From the NCBI GenBank assembly GCA_029448655.1, contig JACCLO010000005.1, positions 2,108,001-2,172,000 of the forward strand: a stretch of DNA of 64,000 nucleotides, written 5' to 3'. This document shows, in pieces, positions 1 to 12,800 of this stretch (position 1 is its first letter; each line of letters begins with the position of its first letter). This DNA is from Wolfiporia cocos. Its lineage: Eukaryota; Basidiomycota; Agaricomycetes; Polyporales; Phaeolaceae. Under the pieces are notes generated by a model. That model searched no databases. It had not been told where the DNA came from and saw only the letters and a list, made by a program, of their open reading frames with translations. A program made the translations under genes and the position numbers.

Positions 1-8
1 TGCTCGCG

Positions 9-449
9 TGCGCAGACGCGAGTGCACCGCCTCGACCCGCGGCGCGCACTCTCCGGGATTGTTGCGGCGTCGTGTGCGTGAGCGCGAGCGGATCCGAGGC
101 CTGGGGTCCAGACACCCTCCCGGCAAGCCGTACGTTCTGTCGACGATCATCATTCACGGCAAGGACACCGCTGCGGCGCGAGCAGCGGGTTCCCTCTGCT
201 CGCAGCGAGGTGCGCTCAGCACACCCGCTGCCCTCGGACTACGCGGCTGGCTCTCATCATCCACGATGTGAGTCTAGGCGAAGAGCCTTGAGAGCCCCAC
301 TCGACGCGGATGAATCACACGGTAGGTCGTCTCGCGGGACACCTAAATGCGCACGGGTGACGGCCGTGCACGCTGGGAGCCGGCAGCGAGATCGCCCGCA
401 CGCCGACGACGGCCCACGCGCGGGTGCGTATGCGCAGACGCGAGTGCAC
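9..449. repeat. Pair of 19-nt direct repeats
   Basis: The 19-base word TGCGCAGACGCGAGTGCAC occurs at 9-27 and again at 431-449, exactly conserved. The flanks differ, so only this core is shared. It may be a remnant of a local duplication or part of a dispersed repeat; no function is assigned. Confidence 0.6.
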
Positions 450-3177
450 GCGGTTGTATGTCGCGTCTGGCCGCTGGGGGATGTGGCGCCGCTGACGAGT
501 GGGTTCCTGTCTGCGTTGCCCGCCTATAAGTATACATAGGACGGGGAGAGGCATGCCGGTCGGCTTTGAGCCTATAGGGCAGAGAAGTAGGAAGCGTGAG
601 CATCGCATGCTGGTAATGCCCATAGTTCTGCGAGGATTGTCGGATGGCGGGGTTGCCGCGTACCGCGGACGTTTGTCGGATCGCCAGGAACGACCCACTT
701 TGCTCGCGCTGACCCCTATGTACGCTCCTAGCAAGTTTGAAAGCAAGAATATCCTCAGCTGACAGAACCAGTTTACTGATCACTGATCATGCCCCTGAGG
801 CTTGAACGTCCCAGTGAAAACTGTGGTCGGCTGCCGACAGGCCCGTCCAGGGAGAGACGAGCCGCTCCAACAGCAGAGTTTACCAGGGCGGGCCTGGGCA
901 AAAGCTGTCTTTCTCACCCAGTTTCCGTCGGCCTGAGCCCGCCGTGGCCCTTGCATTGACTTACCTTGATATTTGCCGAGGTTTCTCAACCACCTGTAAT
1001 CAGGTGTATTCATGTTTATGATACCTGTATATGCTTTCATTTAACATTCATTAGTAGACAAGCTGAAATAGCCTAGAGCCATGTACAATACATGCAGAGT
1101 CCAAACAGGCAACTATTCATTTTATTTTATTTCAATACAGGCTGAATCATGCGCAGGCAGGTATACACAGCTATGCCGAACGCGCTATTAAAAACATACA
1201 AATCTGATACCTTCACCCGGCCCCACAATCATCCATCTGCTCTCTTGAATCGTTGATGTCGATGTGTTAAGTCATTTGATGTATTCCTGATCGACTAACA
1301 TTAGCGAAATAGGCGCGCCGTAGTAAGTTACGCACTAGAATGACAGCGTCGCGTTGATGATGCCAATGTATTGAACGCGTGAGGACCTATATGCGCGATA
1401 GGTTATACCACATAGCTCGGCAGGAAGACCCTTGGCCTTGGCGTTAGTTTTTCACATCTAGGAAGCAGGTAAGTGTTAGCTGTAGCACATATAGTCATTA
1501 GAACTTGTAACTTACGTCATTTATCAAGCTTTTCCAGTACAATCCAAAGGCGGATTTGGTCGCGCCGGTATGCGTCATACACTATACGTGACCGCAAATA
1601 TCTCATGTAGGTCAAAGCATGTCGTATTGTTTAAAACGTGAGTACTTACTTTTCCGTGGCTCTTTTTCCAGGCTCAAAAACAGCAGCCGTGTGCACTGAT
1701 GGGTGTTAGCAATCCCTGTGTGACACGGGCTAGGGGATGCAATAGAGAGGTCGGGAAGTGAGCTAATATCAGGAGGAGTGGAAATAGACGTAGGCATGAA
1801 ACACGCGTTCGAATCGTGTGTGAATGATGTAAGTTCTGGAAAGAATCTGGAAAGACTGATTGCGAGCGAGAGTGATGGCAGATCGAGGAGCAGGAAACAT
1901 TCTGAAACCCATGCTTAGGCCCATAGCAAATATGCGACGAGGTAAGATGAGAGTAAGGAGGAGGCAGTTGAAGGGAGACTGCAAGTATGCATGACGTCAC
2001 ATGCAACTGCCAATAAGTTAATTTACCAACTGTGACTGAAGTCCCTCTAGGATAACCGTCTACTATGTCTTCCGCACTGCAGCAATACTACTCGGTCTCG
2101 CATAGCCCGCAACGCTTCGGGCAAGTACAGACGTATGTCTTGGTGTCTGCGGAGATGTCGTCGATCTGACCTTTGGCTACCAGGGCAAACAGACTCGAGC
2201 CTGAAGGCCTGACGGACAAGGACAAGTTCAATAGGCGCTCGCTAAGTCCGCAAGAGCATGTTATTCATTTACATCTATATATACGGAAAGAAAACAAAAG
2301 CGAGGAGTTGAGTGGGCGGAAATATGAATTAATGAGACTGACTGAGACTTATTGTTGTACCTAATTTAGGTGGCTCAGCGCTGACGGCGCCTGACCCTAG
2401 TTTTCACTGGGATCTTGAACGCCAGTTGGTATCATGAGTTCTAGATTCACAGAGACAGAGAGCACACCGAATCGTCGAGGCGTTCAACTAAATGTGCACC
2501 AGCCGAGTGCGCACTCTCATATACGCAGCAGACGTCAAAGCAGCTGCGACCGCTGCGCCCCGCAGTACACCGCTACTGCGGCTCGCGCAACATGTGTGGT
2601 ATTATCGTACGCATTCTAACACAGCAATTCCTACATAGCTTCGTGCTTCGCGATTTCTCAATGCGAGGGAATAACGCCAGTAGCGCAGCGCCTCGCAAAA
2701 GTGAGACGCCCATGGGTAAAGAACGCCGATATCCCACTGCAGCTCTGGGAGCCTGAGAGCAGGCGACGCTCTTCACTCGATCGGCCCATCAACTGGTTGA
2801 CTCGGGCCCGAGATAGCGCTTGATCGTGTTACTCTGCTTACGATCAGCAGCAACGCACGAAGTTAACGAGGGATATGCTGGCACCAGTAAGCTATCCTAT
2901 CATTCATACCGCGACTATCGTAGCGTGACCAGTATAGAGCTTAGAAACTGGAGGATGAGGACACCCGAGTGGGATGCTAGTTACTACGCAAGCTCCCGCG
3001 AACGCGCGCACACCGTTACCTCAGGATCGGTGGCGATGCTTTGTACTGGATTTTGATTCTAGGCTTGTCGGGCCTTGAGATTGGCCGCGCAGCGCTGGCT
3101 CCGTAGCAGCAGCACAGGGTCTGTTCTTCATAAGCATTGATGCATTGTGTTTCTTGCATGCAGTCGACTCGTAGAGA

Positions 3178-3224
3178 GTCCATGTTATGTCGTTTCTTAG
3201 TGTGTATTGAGAGCTAACATGGAC
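3178..3224. repeat. Inverted repeat with 10-nt perfect arms
   Basis: GTCCATGTTA at 3178-3187 is matched by its exact complement TAACATGGAC at 3215-3224, leaving a 27-nt loop. The outer flanks also carry a looser GCATG...CATGC pairing. It lies about 300 bp upstream of the membrane-protein start at 3524. It could form a hairpin or be an operator-like site, but nothing links it to a known element. Confidence 0.4.
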
Positions 3225-3523
3225 AGTCATGCACTTGAATGTCCCCTGGCTTATTCTAGCGCGACCACGGTGGACTGCATCAACACGGAGCCGACAGGTT
3301 GCCATATCCGCACAGCCCCCATTGGCGATCTGCGCAGCAACAGCGTGAAGCACATGGGATATTTCTGTGTCCACCAAGGTATCGGAGAATATACCGTCTG
3401 CATAGCACTTCCACCCGCGTTAGAAGCATGCAGCTCGAATTCCGCAGCAAGTCTCGCAGCAGGGTGCTCGTTCGCGTGCTGTATATAGCTCGCCCGCGAT
3501 AGAGTGTCGCCCTCGCACGCTCC

Positions 3524-4688
3524 ATGTTATCGTCCGCTGATTTTTACTTCCCGTCCCCAGTGGGCGGTTTACCGCTTTCCGACGACCTCGCGCCGTCGAT
3601 CGTCTTCGCCGCGCTATATGGCTGCCTCGCCCCGCTCATCTTGTACCGCATGATCTCCCCAGGCTCGCGCTGCATCATGCTCTTCCCGACGGCCATGTTT
3701 GCCACAATGCGGTGCGCCCACGCCTGCCGTTGTGTCCCGCTGACGTGCCGCTGACGACTAAACGGGCAGCGTGGTGGACCTCAGCCTGCGCGCATCACAG
3801 GCGACGACGCCGGTCGGCCAGAAGTCCGTGCACATCATCACGTTCCTGCAGTGCAACTATGCGACGGGTTACATGTCCCTCGGGCAGACCCTCCTTACGC
3901 TCCTGCGGTGCCTTTTGGTCGGCACGACCAAGGGGCACGCGTCAGTCGACGGCGTCCCGGAGAACGGTCTTAGCGACGGGAGTACGGCCCTACGATTGGA
4001 CGCAGTGGCGGGCGGGACTACGCCAAAGAATCAGACAACATCGTCACTCCAGGTTTTATCCGATGTTGAACAGTGCGAGGACGCGCTGCAACGTCGCAAG
4101 CTGTACCGCAAGCTATGCGTGATCGCGGCTCTCATGTACTACGCGGATATCGGCCTTGGCAGCGCTGCAGGTGGCCTGTACGACAACATCACGTCTAGTT
4201 CTAGTACTGCGAATGCGGTGCAGATACTGAGGTATGCGCCCGTCATTCGAACTGTAAGGCGTGATTTAATCTGAGCAACGTGCAACCACAGGTATATGAG
4301 CGCCGGGCTGACGCTTGGCTTGCTGGTGGCGACGTTTGTTGCTGCAACACACGTCCTGATTATCAGCCCTCGTCATAGAAATGCGGCCCTATTCATTCTG
4401 TTAATTACGTTCTTTGCTGTGAGCCGTCGATCCCCATGCATCCACGAAATTCTCTAACGTCGTTCTCACTTTCCGCAGACTGTTCCGGCAATCTACCGGC
4501 TCGTTGTAATGCGCTTCAAAACGATTGTATTCCAGTCGACAGCTCCTGGGTCGCTGAACAGCCGGGGATCGAAGGCAACGTTCTATGTTTTCCATATTCT
4601 GCCGGAGCTAGTGGGGACGGTCTGCCTATTCAGTCTTAACGTACGCACACTGTTTGAAACAGGCGCTTGGGGTGACCTTCGCGGGTAG
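3524..4688 (+). CDS. Multipass integral membrane protein, basidiomycete type, function unknown
   Basis: Four exons can be joined cleanly. The introns are 3712-3769, 4232-4291 and 4419-4478, each about 60 nt with GT and CAG ends. Translation starts at ATG 3524 (MLSSADFYFPSPVGGLPL) and stops at TAG 4686-4688. Several hydrophobic stretches suggest a multi-span, possibly seven-pass, protein: one near residues 25-45, one around HIITFLQCNYATGYMSLGQT, and then GLTLGLLVATFVAATHVLII and ALFILLITFFA after intron 2. The C-terminal part (APGSLNSRGSKATFYVFHIL, then PELVGTVCLFSLNVRTLFET) resembles a family common in mushroom genomes whose members are usually left unnamed. Transport, receptor or scaffold roles cannot be told apart. 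The call of a real gene is firm because the frame stays open across all three introns; the function is not known. Confidence 0.75.
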
Positions 4689-5540
4689 AAGGCCGGTTAT
4701 TAAATGTTTTCCCTTCCCCTCCTTCCCTTGTCCAGCATGCACTCCTTTAGGTCGCTCGTAATTATTCACGCCACATATGTGGTACATGCATCGTGCAGCA
4801 CTGTGGCGCGAGTTTGGTGTCGTTGCTCAGTGATATGAGTATTGCTTCTAATGACAGTTCAAATCCAGGGAGCTGAACGCGCCAGATTGGGTCAATATTT
4901 CTTCATGAGATAGGCTTGCAAATGTGCACATCGAGGATTATACTGTTCTTCGCGGCGGATGAACCGACTTCTTATGCGTAACTTTGAACAAATGATCAAA
5001 TCTCTAAGACGCAAAGTAACAGTTCACGAAGATATGATAGCCATAGCTGACGCCGCACTCCTGAGAGGAAGTGCCACCACCAGCGCTCGACCCCTAAACT
5101 TGGGCACCTGCTATCAGATATGGAAGCCTTTCTCTCCTACAGCGTTCGGATACCTGCTTCCCCACTTGTTCTTGAATATGCCAGAAATTAATAATGGGCA
5201 ACAAACATCTTGAAGACATTCTATCAAGGTCTAAGAGATCTTGAAAGCAGCGAGGGTGTTCATACCTTTGCTCAAACTCCACGGGATCAACTGAAACAGT
5301 AGAATCAGCAGACACGTGTGTAGTAGGAAATTGTGGCGAGGATTCAGATCTCAGATGCGTGGCGTTAAGACTGATGAACCAGGTGGACGCTCCAGTCTTT
5401 GGATCGCCGGTGCGACCGCAATGCACGAAGCAAAATGATAACTTCCATTGACCTGGCAGCCAGAGGAAAAAGCCTGGAACACTGTATAGCGTAGTACCCT
5501 CAGACATAGGAAAAGAACAGCAGAAGATATATATGACGGC
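4689..5540. other. Intergenic space between convergent genes
   Basis: This stretch separates the stop of the membrane-protein gene from the stop of the Prm10-like gene on the other strand, so it should hold both 3' ends. Small open frames on both strands show no family motif. Nothing else was recognised. Confidence 0.5.
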
Positions 5541-8133
5541 TCAGAATGAGAATATAGCAGCATTCTTCCGTGATCCAAACATGTACACGAGTGCCTGGCT
5601 CATGAACAACCCGACGGTGATGCCGATGGTCACTGCGATCATCGCACCCCCAATGTCGATGCCGTTTCCCTGGGCGGTGATTCCTCCGGCTTGTGAGAGA
5701 CCAGACTGATGGCGCGTTCAAGATCAAATTACTTTTCCAGGTAGCAGGGGACGACGTACCGGAACTAAGAACAAGACACCTGTCACCATCGCCGTGAACG
5801 CTGTCCCGCCGAAACGGCGCGAATAGATATTCCCGAGAATGCCGACCGCGAATGCTCCGATCGCAGAGACGACATCTGAGCGATTGAAGATGAAGTGGTT
5901 CGCGATCTTGTTTGATGCGTATGAGGCGCAAGAGATCACGACCATCACTATGAGCTCGATCGTCCATAACGGCTGCAGGTTTGCGAGAGATGACAGGATG
6001 GAGAAGATAGGCACAATGATGAACTGCGTCCACCATGGAAACGGTTGAAGGAACCATGGGAAGTGCGGTGGGCGATAGCACCCGTCGACGATGTACTCGC
6101 GCACGAGTGGAGTTGAGTTGGTGAACGTGAATGTCCCGCTCAGCGGGTTCCCATGATTAAGGTCTGGAGCGATCATTGTTGCGTTGTCAGAAACGAAGGT
6201 GCCAGTGATGGTTACTGAAGTCGCCATGCGGGCGGCAAGTGCGTTGAGATCGCGCCTCGCTCCTTGATCAAACAGAAGATAGAAATCAGATCCAATCTGC
6301 AGTCCGAATCCCTGTTAAGATGCATGAGTGCCGATCTAGCAACCTGTATATTCTCTGATTGACATACGAGGAAGAGGGTATAGATGAGCGCATAGACCAT
6401 CTTGACACTGCCACAAACGATGTTCTTGGAAGCAAGCTCAAGGGAGCTACTGACTGCACTTGCAAATGAGCTGATGAACCTTGGCTATCACTGGCTAGAA
6501 TACTCACGGATCAGGTAGCCGGGGAGGATTCCAACAATCCCAGCAGACGAAATAGCCGTATAACAGAATATCTGCGACCGAATACTGCTGAGCCCGCGTG
6601 CTAAGAAGGATATAGCGATCGCCACGCTAATTCTGAAGGTCGCATAACATCAACGTACGAGTCTATGTAAGGCAGGGGTTCATGAACGCAAAGTAGGAGC
6701 ACTCACTCGTACACGTTCGCATACAAGACGGACTTCTTGGCGATGCGAAATTGCATGAGAGACAGGAGAATCGCTCCTGTACCCGCGAGCCACATGTCGA
6801 CGAACGAACCACCGAAGGCGAGAGGGCAAATCAGCGCAGACAAAGCAAATGATAGTGGGAGCCGTATCAAAGGGCCGTACAGCGGCTTTGCGTGAAGCAG
6901 TGCATCAAGCTGCGCCGTGGCTTTCTTTGCACTCACTTCGTCATGGACAACCGTGCGATAGATCTGATGGACCTCGTGCAAGCACCCAAGCGAGAGCCGT
7001 CCCGCACATTTGACGAAGTGCAGCTCGGACGTCTTCGTCTCCTGATCCCCGAAAGAACACATGATGATGCCGGGGATATGGATGAACTCTGCGTCGACCT
7101 CCAATATACGTGACGCGGACAGGAGCTGGCTCTCAATGCGGTGCGAAGGCGCGCCAAACGTCATCAGCGCCTGCGCGAGGCGGATGAGGAACATTTGCCT
7201 GTTCAGTATGGCTGATGAAGCCTGTGAGCTTCACGTTTATTACTGAGGGGGAATGGACCTACATGTGATGTTGAACTCGATTCTGACGCGAGAATGATAC
7301 TTGCGGCGCTCTTTGTATGTCATTTGACGGAGGCACGCCTTCTCGATGTCGTCTGGATCATCCAAAGTCGCCTTGCGTATGCCAGTGATTCTCGGGTCAT
7401 CCGCATCCAAACCCTGATAATCGCTGACATTCGACGCAGCGGAGTCCATGCGCGGCAGCTGCATTCGGCGGTTCGGGATGCCGGAGCCGGCAGAGGAGTT
7501 ACGCCGACTCATGGCTCTTCCATCACCACTGTCTTCGTATTCGTCTAAAGCGAGCTCGATCATCTCGTGTAGGTAGGATTGGTGTTGTCGGGTATCTCCA
7601 ATCGGTTGATAGACACTGCTTCTCCTCCGGGGTCGTAAGTTGGCGTCGTTTTGAGTGCCCTTGCATGGTATTTGTTCATCTGCAAAACTGACTCTTCGGC
7701 GGGTTTGCTGAGCATGCGGACGACTCTGTGGTCCAGTATAGGCATCTTCAGGTGGGCGGATGTCGTATGGGTGGCGGTACGAGGAGAGCGAGCAACGTGA
7801 ATCCTCGTCGTAGAATCCACCGTCATCGGCTCCATTCAAAGTGGCCTCGCTTCCATCCGATCCGCGTCGGACGTCGGCATCGTAAACGGTCTGATATTGA
7901 GGCGAGGTGTAGTGGTATGCGGGCGAGTTGTCGTAGTAAGGTGCGTAGCGGCGCGCGTCTTCATGAACAACAGCAGCCGGTGGGCCCTCACCGCCGTCGT
8001 CGAACCTGACCCGCGATGCGCGGCGATCAAATTGCAGGCCAGTAGGGTCGGACGCAGGTACATTGTGAGTATGACCTGAAGCTTCAGACCTGCGGCATCG
8101 ATGATGGCGCGGAGGGATTGATGTGTACGACAT
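5541..8133 (-). CDS. PRM10: Prm10/ThrE-type (DUF1212) integral membrane protein
   Basis: The N-terminal 290 residues are hydrophilic, rich in Ser, Arg and Tyr, and look disordered and cytosolic. The membrane domain begins in exon 2 with NRQMFLIRLAQALMTFGAPS followed by HRIESQL, the hallmark opening of the ThrE/DUF1212 domain found in yeast pheromone-regulated membrane protein 10 and bacterial threonine exporters. Intron 1 (7212-7262) gives a clean junction. Later exons encode many membrane spans, a second conserved block (GAFAVGILGNIYSRRFGGTA) and the typical end FGSRKNAAIFSF before TGA 5541-5543. The start at ATG 8133 (MSYTSIPP) was chosen because it is the first ATG in the open frame. Bacterial relatives export threonine and serine; fungal members have no settled substrate. 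The family call is strong, transport is inferred. Confidence 0.85.
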
Positions 8134-9226
8134 GATGCGGTCGAAGGAAGCCTGCTTCCAGGATTTCAAAGGAGGAAGAAGAAAGCATGGCTGGGAAAAG
8201 GCGAGATTTATGGGTCAGATTGAGACATGTCAGCCGCCTGAGAACTTCTGATCGTGCCCAGTGTAGTATGAACTACTATTACGATTAAGACTGACCATGA
8301 GTTTTTGATTGTTCGTCGTTAGTGAAATCCATATCCATGAACAGCTAGGAATCCCTGGAACCTACCAATCACCGACAGTCTGCATTCAACTGAACAATAG
8401 ATGGCCAAGTTGAGATCCAAGTTTGCTCGCGATAATCGAGCATTCTCATCTGTTAGACACTCCCTCCCTGCCACTGCAAAATGCATTATGAGAAAAGGTA
8501 GAGGTAGATGCGTGATGTAATGTATACTCACAGACAACACTGACGTGTGCGACTGAGGAACCGAGCCACGCGATCGTGAAATTCACATTCAATTTGATTT
8601 GTCAGGAAGAACTCTCCACGACTGAGTATTTGAAACTCGAAATGACTTCTTGCTCGAGCGTCTAGGAGACCACACGAGGAGGAGGAGGAAAATCATGCAT
8701 CTCAGTACTCAGTGCTCACCCACATCAATCGCCAAGGAGTCACGTGCAGGCGAGGTGGACGAGTGTCATGAGAGTCTGTTGGTCGCGCACAATTCCCGCG
8801 GAGTAATTAGGTTATGCGAGGAGGTATTTTCCACAACATCATGGAGCGACGGATACGGACAATCGTGTACGCGATGGAGGATTGACTGATCTCTAGCGGT
8901 AGGCTGTGGTAGTTGCATTCACCGTCATCCGATAGCTAAAAACACCGGCATTTTCTAGGCAGCAAGTTAACCAGCTGATGCTAGACGGTGGATTGCGTGT
9001 GATCGCCTGCGGCGCATGTGGTAGTTGATGACACGAAACCTTTAGCCGGCAGTTGGTCCATATGGGCGTCTGTGCTACTGGCTTCTTGATCGCATCAGAT
9101 TCCCAGTGAGGTCCGCCACAATCATAGCTGCTCAGCTGGGGAACAAGGTGGGGTCGATTGCATCATACCGTACTCCTCTCTCACCACAGACTTTTTTAAG
9201 GTGCTGCCAGATACGCGGATAACATA
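8134..9226. promoter_or_regulatory. Divergent intergenic region between PRM10-like and GNAT genes
   Basis: About 1.1 kb lies between two genes that point away from each other, so both promoters should be here. Short open frames show no recognisable motif. No clear TATA box or repeated operator was picked out by eye. Confidence 0.4.
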
Positions 9227-9877
9227 ATGGCAGAGAAATCGGGATCATCGGGAGGCATCTATATCAGACAAGCGGTTATCGCGGACTCGCCAGCACTGTC
9301 CCGCATCTGTCTGCTCACCGGGAACGCAGGCACATCGGCGGAGGTCATGCATGATTTCGACGAGCTCCCGGGGTTGGTGTACGCGGAGCCTTACGTGCAT
9401 CTACCCGGTTGCTTCGGCTTCGTGTTGGTGGATCCGACCGAATCCAACGCAGTGGTTGGCTACATCGTCGGGGCTGCAGACACGCGAGCCTTCGAGCAGC
9501 AGGCCGATCTCTCATGGTATCCTCGCGTGCGCGAGCGCTACTCACACCACCCGAGCGACGCCGCCACACTGAAGCCGGCAGACGCGAGATATATCGACAT
9601 TTTGCGCAATCCAGCACACGCTGCAGACGCGTGCATCACCTTCTCTCCTGCACATCTGCACATCAACATACTGCCTGAATACCAGCGCCAGGGATGGGGG
9701 CGGCGGCTCATGGCACACGCGGTGGACCATCTGAGAGACAAGGCGTTGGATCGGGTTTGGCTTGGTTTGGACCCTCGCAATGTGGCAGCGCAGAGGTTCT
9801 ACGAAAGGCTGGGTTTCAAAGCGCTTGTGGATGCTCCGCCGGGCATGATGGGTTTACGGTTCGAGGACTTCAAATAG
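9227..9877 (+). CDS. GNAT-family N-acetyltransferase
   Basis: A single uninterrupted frame of 216 codons starts at ATG 9227 (MAEKSGSSGG) and ends at TAG 9875-9877. The N-terminal block IYIRQAVIADSPALSRICLL is a usual GNAT opening. Motif A is clear at about residues 143-163: HLHINILPEYQRQGWGRRLM contains the acetyl-CoA pyrophosphate-binding signature Q-x-x-G-x-G/A. Motif B follows as GLDPRNVAAQRFYERLGFKA. Residues 98-130 form an insert between beta strands, as in several fungal members. The protein should transfer acetyl from acetyl-CoA to an amine, but the acceptor cannot be read from the sequence. The lack of introns is unusual beside its intron-rich neighbours, and could reflect retrocopying or transfer, or simply a small compact gene. 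Confidence 0.88.
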   Translation: MAEKSGSSGGIYIRQAVIADSPALSRICLLTGNAGTSAEVMHDFDELPGLVYAEPYVHLPGCFGFVLVDPTESNAVVGYIVGAADTRAFEQQADLSWYPRVRERYSHHPSDAATLKPADARYIDILRNPAHAADACITFSPAHLHINILPEYQRQGWGRRLMAHAVDHLRDKALDRVWLGLDPRNVAAQRFYERLGFKALVDAPPGMMGLRFEDFK

Positions 9878-12800
9878 GTGGACCCTATGAATGTATTCAA
9901 TGGGCTGTGCGCGTCCTGCAAAGTTTCGTCAGCGATGCCGTGGATAGGTGGATGTGTAATGATGCCGGCCCATGGACGTCCGAGGTCGATGATTGGTGGC
10001 GGATGTTTTTAGTCACATGGATGTCATCATACACTGCCCATACCCCGGCCCGTGAGCGCACGCAGCTGCGCCTGCTCCCATTCGCTAGCCTGATTGACAG
10101 AAGATCACAGCGACCATGAGTCCACCAACCTCTTCATAAGCAACGCTTCCCAGGCGACCCGGGTACTGCGCACAGGGAGTCTGGACATCGATCCACCAAC
10201 CCAGAAGCTGACGGAGATGAGAAGCATCCGTTAGTGCTCGCGTCCCCACACTGGTTCCTAAACACCCCGGACATACCTAGCGACCTGGTGCGTAGAGCAG
10301 TCGAGTTGCCCCGGAAGCACTGCGCAGCAGGAGGCCTCTCCGCCCGAGTCTCTCCGCAGAGCAGATCGGCCACAGTCGACCGATGCAGCCAGTGGGATCG
10401 CACGAATCGGGGCCAGCCTTGCGCGAGCCCATAGGCCCGGTGTTAGTGCACAGAAGCCCTGAACGTGGGGAAAGTGCGGCGCTACACGACGTCACTCGCG
10501 CGAAGGCGCACGCCAATTGGCTGCGGGCAGGCAGTCCACCTGCCCTGCAGGTATGATCAGCATCATCGAGCCCACAGCGCGACTGGCTGCGAAGCGAGCA
10601 TTGGATGCGGGAGGAGCGGGCTCGAGCGCGTCGACCCGCGCGACGACTCTAGATTCGGGCTGTGCTGACTGAGCAGGGCGTGACTCGGGTGCTGCTGGCA
10701 CCTTCGTGGGCTCGGCGATGCTCACGTACGTAACGTGTGGCCAGCCGGTCACCAGTCATATTCCGCTGTGGTCGCTGGGCGACCGCTGGACGGACACTGA
10801 ACAATTTATCTAATTGGATGCTGCCGAGAAGCGCTTGCTGATTGCAAATAGAAGGAGAACCTGCACAGCCAACGCAGCACGCAGCTGAAGCCTGAAGATG
10901 CGTCGCGCACGCCACATACGGTTGCGACGGTACGCAGAGCGAGACATTCGCATACACGTAAGCAATGTGGAGTGTTGGGGGGACTTCTCTGATGCCTAGA
11001 GTGCTAGGCGGGACGAGGGCCAAGTCGAAGGACGTGTGTGAACGCCCCAAGCACGCTGCAGCCAATCAGCTTCTTGATACCACTATTTCTACCTGTAGCT
11101 TGTTATATTATAGATCGTCGTGGATTGTCTCGTGACGGAGAAGGCTCGTTGCACCGGAAGGACTTACCGGAAAAGACTGTAGGCAACGGTGATGAAATTC
11201 GCGAAGACCATAAACTGCCTCAATCGCTCCCGGGCGCTTGGCAACGGGAGAATCGCATCATTCGCCACAATAGTGGCATCGCGTTCAGGCCGCAGATGTG
11301 TATATGTGAAGAGACTATCAATCGAGCTGATCGTTGCTGATCTATCAAGAGACTAGACTATGGAGAGGTGACCTTGCCGTTTCAGATGGCCGCGCGGTAC
11401 ATCCAGATTTTTCCAAGTCGTACTGCCTCAACGGGCCTTCCCCCAACGGAGAGGTACAGAGCCGAGTGGGGCACTAGCACAAAACAAATCAGTATAACTC
11501 ATCGTGCCATCCACTGCAATGTAGCTCATACGATACCGCAAAAAACGGAGATACGATTATTCAGAAATGCGCCACCATTGACATTGATCTAATCACCAGC
11601 ACATACCACGCACGGGCTGACTCACCACAACGCGTGCACCGCCTCACGCATTCGGCCCACTCACAGATATCCGCGCGGCGGGCCGCTCGAAACGAGGCGA
11701 TGACTCGGGAAGGACTTCCGCATTATCGAACCCGCATCCGAAGTTTCCACCTGACAAAAGGGCACATAGAACATCACGGACACTGCACCCGCGCACGGCA
11801 CAGGCGTCGCGCACGGCCCAGCACACCGCAGCGCACAGCCAGTCAGCACGCAGCTTGCCACGCCCCGATCATTCGAAGACCCTCGAGCGGGCCCGGGCGC
11901 GCCCAGTCGGCTCCAGCCGTCGGTCCAGCTCTGCACTGGGCCGCGGCGGTGAGAAGCGCGCCCCTATTCGGGCAGCGCCCACGGGCATCTGCCAATCGCG
12001 GGCACAGCGAGCAGGCACGGACGCCCTGGCGGAAGGCAGCGCACGCAGCGCGGCACATGTGCGGTGTCGTGTGCGTGCGCACGCAGCGCGGCCTGCATGA
12101 TACGTGTGCGGGTGCCCAGCAGATCCGCTGGCATGTGAGAGCTGTTCCCTTCCGTTCTGTTCTATTCGGAGCTGACCTGGAGATTTTCTGGGTGCCTAGG
12201 GATGCGATCCGGAAGGTCTAGCGGTGAGATGGATGGTCAGTTCCACCCAAAATGGGTTAGACCGCATGCCTGTATGCTGAAACTGCGTAAGCAGAATGTG
12301 CAGATATGCGTCTAGATCTATAGAGAATTGCTCAGCTACCTGTCATGGATGCAATGATGAGCTGTGATGTTTTTGAACCGTAATCACCTGCCCGAGAATT
12401 TGTATTGGAAATCCAGCGAGCCACCCCAAAGGCGATGCCACATGGTGGATATCGTATGCGCGTGCGCAGACCTCACCGTTGATATCCAAGCGGATCTATA
12501 GGGCAGCGGTCCAGCCACCGAACATCCGCGGATAGCAGGGCAGAAGCGTACATCACCTGACGGGAACATGCCACTGTGCCACACCCAGGCCATTCGCGCC
12601 CGGGCTGCTCCACAATTCCATGGGTCTGCGCACCGTCGTATCCAGGCAAGCACGCGCTCCAGTCGCGGTGCAATGCCCCGGGACACGCCCTATCTGCGCC
12701 AACCACGTCCGTGTGGCAGCGTTGTGCCTAATAAGGCAGCGCGAGATATCCTCGAGGCTCGCGTCGGCACGCCGCGGCTCGAGCCGCTCCACGATCACCT

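Larger units (their letters stand above)
1..3523. other. Gene-poor left flank, no recognisable gene
   Basis: No reading frame here shows a recognisable protein motif or a plausible exon chain on either strand. The first 550 bases are GC-rich and hold short direct repeats. Bases 780-2400 are more AT-rich. Open frames of 60-155 codons are present, but they overlap one another, have no family signature and look like chance frames in GC-rich DNA. The last few hundred bases presumably include the promoter and leader of the membrane-protein gene that starts at 3524. A decayed transposable element or a non-coding RNA cannot be excluded. Confidence 0.5.

Noticed and set aside
1795..1825. tRNA-like B-box sequence GTTCGAATC
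   Set aside because: The stem around the loop is imperfect, and no A box or cloverleaf could be fitted upstream.
5094..5507. Minus-strand open frame of 137 codons just downstream of the Prm10-like gene
   Set aside because: No recognisable motif; it lies in the expected 3' region of the neighbouring gene and has no support as an exon chain.
11634..12221. 195-codon His/Arg/Ala-rich frame in the gene-free island
   Set aside because: Low-complexity composition follows from GC-rich DNA; other frames in the same place are also open.
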